64,000 nt of DNA. Source: Butyricicoccus faecihominis (GTDB taxonomy: Bacteria; Bacillota; Clostridia; Oscillospirales; Butyricicoccaceae). The stretch is taken from the NCBI RefSeq assembly GCF_024462775.1, contig NZ_JANGCE010000010.1, positions 29,209 through 93,208 on the forward strand, written 5' to 3'. Of the stretch, positions 29,168 to 37,824 are shown piece after piece (position 1 is the stretch's first letter; each line of letters starts with the position of its first letter). The notes beneath the pieces were generated by a model. It saw only the letters and a program-made list of their open reading frames with translations, did not search any database and was not told the DNA's origin. The translations under genes and the position numbers were made by a program.

Positions 29168-30525
29168 ATACCGTAGAGCGTTTTTTTCGTCGTTATATAT
29201 CCTCGACCATAGGGATTGTCGTTCTTTTTGTCGCCGTGAATCTGTTGTTGGCAGGGGCCTATTTGGTCATTTTTTATTTTAACAATACGACCGCCGCTCA
29301 TTTCCCTACCGAAGATTTTTCTAATCATGTAATAAACGATGGTACATTTTCCGCAGACCAGCAGGCGCAGGAAATACTGCATGGTGCAAACGCTTGGGCT
29401 ATGATCTTAGATGACAATGGTACGGTTGTTTGGGAGAATGGCTTGCCGGAAGATTTTCCAAAACGCTATACTGCAACAGATATTGCCATGTTTAGCCGCT
29501 GGTATCTTGAAGATTACCCTATTAACATCTGGAAGCGTGACGATGGACTTTTAGTGATTGGATTGCCGCCGGGGGACGTTGTGAATTATTACTTCTCTTT
29601 TAATTCTCGATATGTACGGCCAATGATGATCTGTATCGCGGCAGCATTCATTGTCAATATTTTTTTGATGATATTTTTATTTGTTCGCAATACTTACCGT
29701 GTGGAAAAAGCTATGGGGCCAATTCTAAAGGGTATTCGCAACCTTTCCAGTGGAAAACCCTTTCATTTAGAAGAAGTCGGTGAACTGGCCGAGATCAATG
29801 CTGGTCTGAACAAAGCCGGTGACTATCTGATGAAAAAGGATAATACCCGTGCTGTATGGATAAGGGGAGTTTCCCATGATATACGCACACCGTTGTCCAT
29901 GATCTTAGGCTACGCCAGTGAAATTGAAGATACAACGGGCCTACCGGAGCATACACAGAAACAGGCCGGAATCATCCGTAGGCAAAGTGAAAAATTGAAG
30001 GATTTAGTTGCCGATCTGAATTTGACAACGAAGCTGGAATATTCCATGCAGCCAATCCAGAAGCAAAATCTTAACCCGGTAGAACTGGCTCGGCAGGTGG
30101 TGAGTGAGTTTCTCAATGAGGGACTTTCAGATCAGTACGAAATAGAATTTTCAGAAGAACAGCCGGGAAAAACTGCCTGCTTGAACGGTGACAGCTCATT
30201 ACTGCAACGAATGTTAAGTAATCTGATACACAACAGCATCGTTCACAATCCAAATGGATGTAAAATAAGCCTTACCTGTGGTATCAATGACGAAGCGTGT
30301 TCTTTTTCTATATCTGATAATGGGAAAGGGATTAGCGAACCGCTTTTGAACTCGCTCAACCATGATGAGGATATTTCCAGTACACAGGAACAATCTGATG
30401 GGATAGATCATGGGCTGGGCCTTAAAGTCGTAAAACAGATTGTTAAAGCGCATCAAGGCAAGATACATTATTTCCATACTGCTCCACATGGATTGAGTAT
30501 AAGAATAGAACTACCGCTAAAATAG
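29164..30525 (+). CDS. Sensor histidine kinase
   Basis: A 453-residue membrane kinase with TM segments at about 13-38 and 152-174 flanking an extracytoplasmic domain of about 110 residues, so it can sense a peptide outside the cell. The HisKA site is His238 in GVSHDIRTPLSMIL. The ATPase domain has the N-box near LIHNSIVHNP and the G-box HGLGLKVV. The pairing and cargo resemble CprK/BceS-type detection of antimicrobial peptides. Confidence 0.92.
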   Translation: MNTVERFFRRYISSTIGIVVLFVAVNLLLAGAYLVIFYFNNTTAAHFPTEDFSNHVINDGTFSADQQAQEILHGANAWAMILDDNGTVVWENGLPEDFPKRYTATDIAMFSRWYLEDYPINIWKRDDGLLVIGLPPGDVVNYYFSFNSRYVRPMMICIAAAFIVNIFLMIFLFVRNTYRVEKAMGPILKGIRNLSSGKPFHLEEVGELAEINAGLNKAGDYLMKKDNTRAVWIRGVSHDIRTPLSMILGYASEIEDTTGLPEHTQKQAGIIRRQSEKLKDLVADLNLTTKLEYSMQPIQKQNLNPVELARQVVSEFLNEGLSDQYEIEFSEEQPGKTACLNGDSSLLQRMLSNLIHNSIVHNPNGCKISLTCGINDEACSFSISDNGKGISEPLLNSLNHDEDISSTQEQSDGIDHGLGLKVVKQIVKAHQGKIHYFHTAPHGLSIRIELPLK

Positions 30526-30616
30526 CCTAACAAGAATTATAAACTGCAACAGTAGCGCATATTACATCATTCCAACCACAGACTATGAATTATAGAATGT
30601 AGGTGGAGGTTGTGAT

Positions 30617-30961
30617 ATGGCAAAAGGAAAGGAATATCCGGGCTTTGAAACACTTGGAGCGGACATTAAAGAGGCACGTAAAGCATTGGGCCTGTCCCGT
30701 AAGGCGTTAGCCGAAAAAGTCAACATTGATCCCCGGTATCTTGCGAATATTGAAAACAGCGGCGATCTTCCCAGCGTCCCGGTACTCTATGAGCTGGCGA
30801 GGATATGCAAGCTCCCCATAGAACGCTACTTCCACCCGGAAGCAGAGCCAGAGGGCAGCGAACAGCGCCAGAGGGTCGGCCACAAATTAAAGCTGTGTCC
30901 CGAACCGTATTTGCCGATTATCGAGGGAGCCATTGACGGAGCTATCAAAATCAAAGAGTAG
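30617..30961 (+). CDS. XRE-family regulator of the transfer module
   Basis: A 114-residue protein with an HTH at about residues 14-68 (LGADIKEARKALGLSRKAL...NIDPRYLANIENSG) and a short C-terminal extension. The start follows AGGTGGAGGTTGTGAT. It is the first gene of the plus-strand mobilization module. Confidence 0.88.
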   Translation: MAKGKEYPGFETLGADIKEARKALGLSRKALAEKVNIDPRYLANIENSGDLPSVPVLYELARICKLPIERYFHPEAEPEGSEQRQRVGHKLKLCPEPYLPIIEGAIDGAIKIKE

Positions 30962-31067
30962 AGGACGTGAAAAGCGTTCTCTATTTTTTTGCGTTTTTTT
31001 TCGCTGAACGCCGGTATTTTGCGGGCAGATTGGAGCGTTTCGGGCGTTGTAGTAGCGGAGGATAAGA

Positions 31068-31172
31068 AACGTAGCAAGCATAGGGAGTGTAGCCACACTC
31101 CCGGAAACCGGCCAGCCCCGCCCCTGCCGGGCCGCGTCCGTTTCTGCTTGTTGGGGAAGTCCCCAAACCCCT
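31068..31172 (+). other. oriT: oriT-like region of the ICE (copy 1)
   Basis: A 40-base segment (31068-31107) containing the perfect stem GGGAGTGT/ACACTCCC is followed by TGCTTGTTGGGGAAGTCCCC with the palindrome TTGGGGA/TCCCCAA (31149-31164). It lies directly upstream of mobC and the relaxase, the expected oriT position. The same two motifs recur in inverted orientation at 37719-37818, and the palindrome recurs upstream of the nested element's mobC at about 53590-53625. Confidence 0.7.
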
Positions 31173-31193
31173 GTGAGAAAGGAGGGAAACCGC

Positions 31194-31523
31194 ATGACGA
31201 ACCGAACACGGAACATTGTGCTGCGCGTCCCTGTGACGCCGGAGGAACGGGCATTGATACAGCAGAAGATGGCCCAGCTCCACACGAAGAACTTTTCGGC
31301 TTACGCCCGGAAGATGCTCATTGACGGCTATATCGTCCACATGGACACCAGCGACATCCGGGCGCAGACCGCAGAGCTGCAAAAGATCGGTGTCAACGTC
31401 AACCAGATTGCAAGGCGTATCAACAGTACCGGGGCTGTGTACGCGCAGGACGTGGAGGACATTAAGGGGGCGCTGGCCGAGATATGGCAGTTACAAAGAT
31501 ACATCCTGTCAAGTCAACGCTGA
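31194..31523 (+). CDS. MobC-type relaxosome accessory protein
   Basis: A 109-residue protein with a ribbon-helix-helix N terminus (NIVLRVPVTPEERALIQQKM) and the MobC motif GVNVNQIARRINSTG. It helps the relaxase bind oriT. The start follows GAAAGGAGGGAAACCGC. It overlaps the relaxase gene by 40 bases. Confidence 0.9.
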   Translation: MTNRTRNIVLRVPVTPEERALIQQKMAQLHTKNFSAYARKMLIDGYIVHMDTSDIRAQTAELQKIGVNVNQIARRINSTGAVYAQDVEDIKGALAEIWQLQRYILSSQR

Positions 31524-32815
31524 AAAAAGCCCTTGACTACATCGAAAACCCGGACAAGACCGACGGTAAGCTGCTGGTGTCCTCCCATGGCTGCTCTTAC
31601 GAAACAGCGGATATTGAATTTGAAATGCTGCTGGAACAGGCGTACAAAAAGGGCAATAATCTGGCCCACCACCTGATCCAGTCCTTTGCTCCGGGGGAGG
31701 CCACGCCGGAGCAGGCCCACGAGATCGGGCGGCAGCTTGCCGACGAAGTGTTGCAAGGGAAATACCCCTATGTGCTGACGACGCATATTGATAAGGGGCA
31801 CATCCATAATCACCTGATTTTCTGCGCCGTGGATATGGTAAACCAGCGCAAGTACATTTCCAACAAACAGAGCTATGCCTACATCCGGCGCACCAGCGAC
31901 AGGCTGTGCAGGGAAAACGGCTTGTCCGTGGTGAAGCCCGGCCAGAGCAAGGGCCAGAGCTACGCTGAATGGGACGCCCAGCGCAAGGGAAAGAGCTGGA
32001 AAGTCAAACTGAAAATCGCCATTGACGCGGCTATCCCGCAGTCCAAAGACTTTGACGATTTTCTGCGGCTCATGGAGTTGCAGGGCTATGAGATCAAGCG
32101 GGGCAAGTTTATCTCATTCCGCGCCCACGGACAGGAACGCTTTACCCGCTGCAAGACGTTGGGCGACAACTACACCGAGGAAGCCATCACCCGGCGCGTC
32201 GTGGGGCTGGCCGTGGACAGAGGGCCGAAGCAGACGCAAAAGGGCGTCACCCTGCGGATTGATTTGGAGAATAACATCAAGGCCCAGCAGAGCGCGGGCT
32301 ACGCACGATGGGCGAAGCTCCACAACTTGAAGCAGGCCGCAAAGGCGCTGAACTTCCTGACGGAACACGGCATAGACCAATACGCCGATCTGGAAAGCAG
32401 GGTGGCCGAGATCAGCGCGGCCAACGACGAGGCCGCCGCAGCTCTGAAAACAGCGGAGCGCAGGCTTGGGGAAATGGCGGTGCTGATAAAGAACCTCACC
32501 ACCTACAAGCAGACCCGGCCCGTGGCGCTGGAATACCGCAGGGCCAAAGACAAGGCCGGTTTCCGGCGGGAACATGAAAGCCAGCTTATTTTGTGCGAGG
32601 CGGCGGCAAAGGCTCTAAAGGACGCCGGGGTAACGAAGCTCCCCGATCTGGCCGCCCTGAAAGCGGAGTACCGGAAGTTGGACGAGGAAAAGGAACGGCT
32701 GTATGAGAAGTACGGCGAAGTGAAAAAGGAGCTGCAAGAATACGGTATCATCAAACAGAATGTGGACAGCATTTTGCGGGGGACGCCGGGAAAGGAGCAT
32801 ACACAGGAGCTATGA
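31484..32815 (+). CDS. MOB-P relaxase (MobA/VirD2 family) of the ICE
   Basis: A 443-residue nicking enzyme. Motif I is ALDYIENPDK (Tyr19 is the likely nucleophile) and the metal-binding triad is in HIDKGHIHNHLIF (His101, 106, 108, 110). The rest is a long basic coiled-coil-rich C-terminal half. It cleaves oriT and leads the strand into the type IV secretion channel. Confidence 0.93.
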   Translation: MAVTKIHPVKSTLKKALDYIENPDKTDGKLLVSSHGCSYETADIEFEMLLEQAYKKGNNLAHHLIQSFAPGEATPEQAHEIGRQLADEVLQGKYPYVLTTHIDKGHIHNHLIFCAVDMVNQRKYISNKQSYAYIRRTSDRLCRENGLSVVKPGQSKGQSYAEWDAQRKGKSWKVKLKIAIDAAIPQSKDFDDFLRLMELQGYEIKRGKFISFRAHGQERFTRCKTLGDNYTEEAITRRVVGLAVDRGPKQTQKGVTLRIDLENNIKAQQSAGYARWAKLHNLKQAAKALNFLTEHGIDQYADLESRVAEISAANDEAAAALKTAERRLGEMAVLIKNLTTYKQTRPVALEYRRAKDKAGFRREHESQLILCEAAAKALKDAGVTKLPDLAALKAEYRKLDEEKERLYEKYGEVKKELQEYGIIKQNVDSILRGTPGKEHTQEL

Positions 32816-33183
32816 ACATACCGCGAATGAACTACTGCCAATACCGCAAGGCCCGGAGGCTGACGCATGAATGCTGCAACAACGACAATGGGAACTGCCT
32901 GCTGCTGGACGACGGAGAGGAATGTATCTGCGTCCAGAGCATTTCCTATTCTCTGCTGTGCCGGTGGTTTAAGGCCGCCGTCCTCCCACTGGACACGGCC
33001 CTGTATGCCGAGATCATGGAGCGCAGGGACAATGTGAAACGCTGCGTCGTGTGCGGGGCCATGTTCACGCCGAAGTCCAACCGGGCGAAATATTGCCCCG
33101 TCTGCGCGGTCAGGATGCGCCGCCGCAAGGAGGCGGAACGCCAGCGGAAAAGATACCTGCTGTCTACGCATTTAGGGCCTTGA
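32812..33183 (+). CDS. Cysteine-rich VLP-domain protein
   Basis: A 123-residue protein with CCNNDNGNCLLLDDGEECIC at the N terminus and a C-terminal zinc ribbon, CVVCGAMF...YCPVCAVRMRR. It overlaps the relaxase stop by 4 bases and ends the plus-strand module. The family is restricted to conjugative elements; function unknown. Confidence 0.85.
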   Translation: MNIPRMNYCQYRKARRLTHECCNNDNGNCLLLDDGEECICVQSISYSLLCRWFKAAVLPLDTALYAEIMERRDNVKRCVVCGAMFTPKSNRAKYCPVCAVRMRRRKEAERQRKRYLLSTHLGP

Positions 33184-33276
33184 AAATCCCGGAAAATTAG
33201 GGCTTTTTAGAAGCGGTCGGCGGGGTGGCTGAATGAATTATCAAATCCCCGCTGAAACAGCGGTCTAAATGCGTAG
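33164..33276. repeat. 12-bp inverted repeat at module boundary
   Basis: CTACGCATTTAG (33164-33175) is mirrored by CTAAATGCGTAG (33265-33276), about 90 bases apart. It spans the end of the Cys-rich gene and the junction between the plus-strand mobilization module and the minus-strand transfer operon. Confidence 0.6.
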
Positions 33277-33295
33277 GAACAGGCAAAAAGAAAGA

Positions 33296-33335
33296 GCGCA
33301 GGACATGGAGGCCATACGGCCCCCGTGTCCTGCGC
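33296..33335. terminator. Terminator between convergent modules
   Basis: GCGCAGGACA pairs with TGTCCTGCGC over a GGCC-containing inner stem. It is flanked on the left by AAAAAGAAAGA (a T-run on the minus strand), past the last gene of the transfer operon. Confidence 0.8.
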
Positions 33336-33355
33336 TTCTTTCCTGCTTGGGTGGT

Positions 33356-33565
33356 TTACTCGTCTGTGAAATGGAACTGCTGCGCTTCAAAGTCGGCGTC
33401 GCTCATGGTGTCTATCTTGTTGGCGGTCTGCTGGGCCAGCGCCCGCATTTCCCCGTCCATATCCGGCAGAGCTTCCCGGATACTCCACGCCGTCCTGCGG
33501 CGGTTGCTCCTGTGATACATACAGATTAGGTTTTCTTCCTCTACGGTAAACTGTTTCATCGTCAC
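33356..33565 (-). CDS. Transposon-transfer assisting protein (TTRAP family)
   Basis: A 69-residue protein (FTVEEENLICMYHRSNRRRTAWSIREAL...) matching the TTRAP family of Tn1549-type elements. It overlaps the giant fusion gene by 4 bases and is the last gene of the minus-strand operon. Confidence 0.85.
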   Translation of the reverse strand: MTMKQFTVEEENLICMYHRSNRRRTAWSIREALPDMDGEMRALAQQTANKIDTMSDADFEAQQFHFTDE

Positions 33566-36500
33566 ACCTCCAATTCCTTTGACTTTTCCCGCGCCGGTGG
33601 CTTCTTGGCCTGTTCCTCTTTGGCGGCCTTTAGCTGCGCCCGGATAGAGGGCTTTTGTTTCTCCTGTGGGGCCTTGTGGCGCTGGCCGCTCTTTACCGCC
33701 TCCGCCTTGGCCGCCTCCGCCACGTCCAATAGAGAAACCTGCTTCCCGGCCTTGACCTTGGCTTCCAACTCGCCCATCGTGGGGGCGTTATTTAGTACGC
33801 CGTCAATCATGTTGGTATTCTGCTCGGTCGTCATTTCGGCGGCCTTGATGGGGCTTTCCTGCTGGGCGAGGATGGCAAAGGCTTGTGTGCTGTTCCCCAT
33901 GATAAGGTACTGGCCGTCCTCGGATTGGTGGTGGAAGCCATAGCCTGCGGCCTCCATCTGCTCCCGGCTCATATCCGTTACATGGAAGCTGCCCCTTGGC
34001 GTCTGTATGCTCTCGCCGGTCAGCAAGGCATCCGGCGTAAGCTGCTTTTCCCGCTGGATAAAGAACTCCGGCACGTCCTGAAAGCCGAAGCTGTCGCAGT
34101 AATGGGCCTCCTGCTTTCCGCTGCGGTTCAGCACAACAATATCCGAAACGGAAAGGCTGTGGCCGGTGAAGTCTGCGGGATGGTCGATGTTGAATGTACG
34201 GTAGATGTCCTCCAGCGTGGTTTTGCCGTCCAGCGGGGCCGTGTAGATCAGATTATAATTCTGCCGGTCAACGGCCAGCCCCGCCGCCTGCAAGCGGTCG
34301 TAGGGTTCAAAGCGGTAGTCCCGCGTTTCCGGCCCGTCTTTAAGCTGATAAATGGAAAAGCTGTTCTGCGTCTGTTCGCGCTCCGCAAGTGCCTTTTCCG
34401 CACGTTCCCGCACATCCTCCGGGATATGCAGCGAATATAAATCCGAAGCAGAGGAAAAGCCCACGTTATTGAAAACATAATCAACATCCGTTTCTTTCAA
34501 GGCTCCCGCTGCAAAATAATTCTCCCGTGTGGGCGTTTCGCTAACCTTGCCGTCCGCAATGGCGTGGTTTAGCCCCGTTTCCATGTGAGCGCAGATTTTA
34601 CCGTCAACAGCCAGCGTCACATAGTACCAGCCCATATACCCGCCGTTTTTATCATCCGCACCATCGTTAAATTCAACATTCAGTATGGTGTAGGGCTTCA
34701 ATCCCTTTTGGGCCGCGATCTCGTTATCCTTGGCTTCCCGCTGCAACAGCACGGGCAGGGCTGCTTCTTTGGTGGCTCTGACGATCTCCGGGTTATACTG
34801 CACCAAAGCACTGTTGACACATTCTGTCTGTACTTTTGCGATTTTGGCTTTTGGCGTAAGATGATTGCCGATGAATAGGGATACGCCGTTATCAAATCTG
34901 ATAGAAATGTCGCTTGTGCCGCGCCATTTGCCGGTACAGGGGGAGGTTTCAATTTTGCCCGTCTTGCAGCCGAACGCCTGCGCGATTATATCAATTTTGG
35001 CCTGCAAGGGTAGGCCTTTGTAGCGGTTGGAGATTTGCACCGCCTTTTTCTGCAAATCCGTAAGCGGCGCGGCGGTCACTGCGTTCTGCTCCGGGGCTTT
35101 TTCCAGTTTCCCATCCCCGGCCAAAACAAAGCCCTGCGTCTGGATGGCCTCTAACGTCCCTTGCGATACCGTGCCTTTACTTTTCAGGTCGGCTTCCACC
35201 AAAGATTGCAGCATATCCTTTACGCTGTCCGTCATTTCCCGCTGCTGCTCCGGGGAGAGCTTGGAAAACACGCTGTCCGGGTCTGGTTGTTCGGCAGCCC
35301 GTTCCACGGTGGGCGGCCCCGGCGGTTCGGCGGTCTGCTGGGCCTGCCGCTGTTGCTGAAGCTCGGCAAGATGGCCGTCGATGGCGGTAATCAATTCATG
35401 GGCGGTGGCCCGGATGGTTTCAAGGGAGGCTTTCAGCTCTTTCAAATCCCTGCCGGAACTCCAACCGGCCACATAGCCGAAAGAGTAGTCCGATGTGTCC
35501 AGTCCGTAGTGTTGGCAAACCGCATAGGCCACGCTTTCGGCCTGTACCTCGCGGGTGCGGCTGTCTGGCCGGTTGGCCTGCTCGGTGGTCGGGGCCTCCG
35601 GGTCAATGGCGTGGAGCTTGGCATGGGCGATTTCGTGGATGGCAGTCTTTAGGGTCTGCAATTCGCTCATGCCGTCCTGAATGGCAATCCGCTTTTCCGT
35701 CAGGTGGTAGTAGCCGTGAGAGCTGCCGGGGATGTCCTCAAAGGCGACGGGAACCGGGGAAGTCTGTTCCAGCGCCTTAAAAAAGTCCTGATAGTCCTCA
35801 ACACTTCCCGCCAGCTCGTCCACGGCAAGGGAGGGAAGCGGCTCCCCCTCGGTCTGGCTCACGTCAAAGACGGAAACAACCTTAAAGGCCGGAATTTGTA
35901 CTTCTTTTGTTTCGGTGACGGGTCTGCCGTCCTTGCCAATGACCGGCTGCCCATGTTCATCCAGCTTCGGCACTTCCTTTTTCGTCTTGAATGGGGCCGG
36001 GGCCAGTATCTTGATGCCCTTTTCGCCTCTCTTGACGTTGCGGTGAAATTCATCCCGCCATTTGTTGTAGCCCGCCACAAGCTGGCCGCCCTGCATGGCG
36101 ATCAGCAGCGTATTGTTGAAACTGTAACTATGGAACCGGGACATGGAGGTGAGATAGGCTTTGTAGCGTTCGCTCTCGAAAAGCTCCTGTATGCCGGTTT
36201 CCAGACGGTCGGTAATCTCTTTCATGCGGTCGGCGCTGTTCTGGCCGTTTAGGATGATGGGGACAACGGGCGGCGGTGCCTCGGCGGTTTGTCGCTCCGG
36301 CGCTGGCTGTGCTTTGCTTTCCTCACGCAGCACGTCCGGCGCGGGGTAGGCCATCACCCGGTATTCCTCCGGGACAGGCTGGCCCTCATGGACGCGCTGC
36401 CACTCGTCGCCGCTTTTCACCAGATAGCCGTATTCTGTGAAAACGCCCTGCTCCTGTCCGGCGACGTGCTGGCCGAAGCGGGCCGGGTCAATGCCGCCTT

Positions 36501-37686
36501 TCCATTCTTCCGGCATCTCCACCATGCCGGAACGGTTTAAGTAGTAGTCGCCTAACTGCGACGGGGTTTGGACATCGGGAAGATGCACATAGTAGTCCAC
36601 ATTGTCGGGGTAGTCGATGATCTGGCCGATGTTCTCAAAGCCGCCTTTCGGATTTTGCAGGGCGGCGTTCAGCTCCGCAAGCGCGGCGTCGTCAAGGGTT
36701 TCCAACCGGGCGGCAAGGAAATTCAATTCGTCCACGTCGGAGTGAAGCACCATTTCATAGGGCAAGGCAAGATGCCTGTCCTCCGGGTAAGAATACCCGT
36801 TAATGAAAAAGTCCTGCGGATTGTCGGCAGTAATGCCGATCTCCCGCAGGGCCGCTTGCAGCTTTTCAGTTGTGGTAGGCAAATCCAGCCAGACGCCATC
36901 CCCGCTTTGCTCGTAGAGCTGGCGGTTGTGAAGCTGGATAGAAAACACTTCGCTCATGCGGTCGCTCCTTTCTGAAACAGGCGCGGATAAGGGCGGCTCC
37001 GGCGCGTCCTTTTCTGCGGCCTTGTCTATTTTGGTTTCGGCCTGCTGGCCCTCGATGGTATAACCGGGAAGCAGGCAGCCGTTTACCTTGAAACAGTCGG
37101 CGTACTCCTGTGGGATGGCCGGGAAAGTCTCGGTAAATAAATGCTCGTAGGCTTTGATGCGCCCATTAAGGTATTTGTCCAGTTCTTCCCGGCTGGCAAA
37201 GACTTTCCGATCTTGCCCGGCGATTTTGGCCCGCTGGTAGTCGCCCGGCCCATTCGTAAAAATGCTCCAACGCAGCGTCCACGAATAGGGAATTGATTTT
37301 TTCGCCGTGCTGTCATAGCGGGTGTTCTCCGAAATGGAGTAAGACATCTGGTAGACGGCGTTGCTTCGGATATGGCGGTATTCATCCGGCGTTTCCCATT
37401 GGTTCGCCGTATGGGTGGCCTGCGGCGTCCGTACATATTCAATGGCTTTATCAAGGAATAAGGTCTTTCCGGCCTGTTCCTCCCATGCGGCGGCCTGCGC
37501 TTTTAAGCGGTCAAACACTTCCTGCTCCGCAGCGGCGCTTTCCTCCCGCATCTGCTGTAACCGTTCCAAAGGTAGGGCGGCCAGCTCGGAAATATCGCTT
37601 TTGCCGCTTTCAAAATAGATATTACGCTCAATCCGCATGGTGCTGGCCGGTTCCAGAGTGTCGCGGTCATAAGAGCTGTAAGGCAT
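33562..37686 (-). CDS. Giant ArdA/ArdC-IrrE/YodL/DUF4316 fusion protein
   Basis: This 1374-residue protein joins domains usually encoded separately. Residues 1-205 are DUF3849-like. An ArdA-like antirestriction segment starts near residue 244 with an internal Met (MSEVFSIQLHNRQLYEQSG). An ArdC N-terminal ssDNA-binding domain spans about 485-620, with a metallopeptidase HEIAH at 684-688. C-terminal YodL and DUF4316 regions follow, ending in a Lys-rich tail. Such proteins are thought to protect incoming DNA from host restriction. It lies between topB and TTRAP, with the second oriT-like region just upstream. Confidence 0.8.
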   Translation of the reverse strand: MPYSSYDRDTLEPASTMRIERNIYFESGKSDISELAALPLERLQQMREESAAAEQEVFDRLKAQAAAWEEQAGKTLFLDKAIEYVRTPQATHTANQWETPDEYRHIRSNAVYQMSYSISENTRYDSTAKKSIPYSWTLRWSIFTNGPGDYQRAKIAGQDRKVFASREELDKYLNGRIKAYEHLFTETFPAIPQEYADCFKVNGCLLPGYTIEGQQAETKIDKAAEKDAPEPPLSAPVSERSDRMSEVFSIQLHNRQLYEQSGDGVWLDLPTTTEKLQAALREIGITADNPQDFFINGYSYPEDRHLALPYEMVLHSDVDELNFLAARLETLDDAALAELNAALQNPKGGFENIGQIIDYPDNVDYYVHLPDVQTPSQLGDYYLNRSGMVEMPEEWKGGIDPARFGQHVAGQEQGVFTEYGYLVKSGDEWQRVHEGQPVPEEYRVMAYPAPDVLREESKAQPAPERQTAEAPPPVVPIILNGQNSADRMKEITDRLETGIQELFESERYKAYLTSMSRFHSYSFNNTLLIAMQGGQLVAGYNKWRDEFHRNVKRGEKGIKILAPAPFKTKKEVPKLDEHGQPVIGKDGRPVTETKEVQIPAFKVVSVFDVSQTEGEPLPSLAVDELAGSVEDYQDFFKALEQTSPVPVAFEDIPGSSHGYYHLTEKRIAIQDGMSELQTLKTAIHEIAHAKLHAIDPEAPTTEQANRPDSRTREVQAESVAYAVCQHYGLDTSDYSFGYVAGWSSGRDLKELKASLETIRATAHELITAIDGHLAELQQQRQAQQTAEPPGPPTVERAAEQPDPDSVFSKLSPEQQREMTDSVKDMLQSLVEADLKSKGTVSQGTLEAIQTQGFVLAGDGKLEKAPEQNAVTAAPLTDLQKKAVQISNRYKGLPLQAKIDIIAQAFGCKTGKIETSPCTGKWRGTSDISIRFDNGVSLFIGNHLTPKAKIAKVQTECVNSALVQYNPEIVRATKEAALPVLLQREAKDNEIAAQKGLKPYTILNVEFNDGADDKNGGYMGWYYVTLAVDGKICAHMETGLNHAIADGKVSETPTRENYFAAGALKETDVDYVFNNVGFSSASDLYSLHIPEDVRERAEKALAEREQTQNSFSIYQLKDGPETRDYRFEPYDRLQAAGLAVDRQNYNLIYTAPLDGKTTLEDIYRTFNIDHPADFTGHSLSVSDIVVLNRSGKQEAHYCDSFGFQDVPEFFIQREKQLTPDALLTGESIQTPRGSFHVTDMSREQMEAAGYGFHHQSEDGQYLIMGNSTQAFAILAQQESPIKAAEMTTEQNTNMIDGVLNNAPTMGELEAKVKAGKQVSLLDVAEAAKAEAVKSGQRHKAPQEKQKPSIRAQLKAAKEEQAKKPPAREKSKELEV

Positions 37687-37718
37687 TCATGTATCACATC
37701 CTTTCTGAAAAATAAGGG

Positions 37719-37818
37719 TTTGGGGATTCCCCCAACAAGCAAAATCCCCGGCCCGGTAGGGTGGCCGGGAACGGGGATTTTCCGGGAGTGTGGCTACACT
37801 CCCTATGCTTGCTACGTT
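37719..37818 (-). other. oriT: oriT-like region, inverted copy 2
   Basis: The 40-base segment at 37779-37818 is identical, in reverse complement, to 31068-31107 (same GGGAGTGT stem). It is followed on the minus strand by GCTTGTTGGGGGAATCCCC, matching the second oriT motif. Here it precedes the giant fusion gene rather than mob genes. A GC-rich stem (AATCCCCG...CGGGGATT) fills the space between the motifs. Confidence 0.65.
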
Positions 37819-37824
37819 ACTTTG

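Noticed and set aside
28472..30525. Two-component system considered as VanRS of a Tn1549 vancomycin cluster
   Set aside because: No vanHAX or D-Ala ligase genes are present; the divergent YxeA/ABC exporter indicates a peptide-resistance system.
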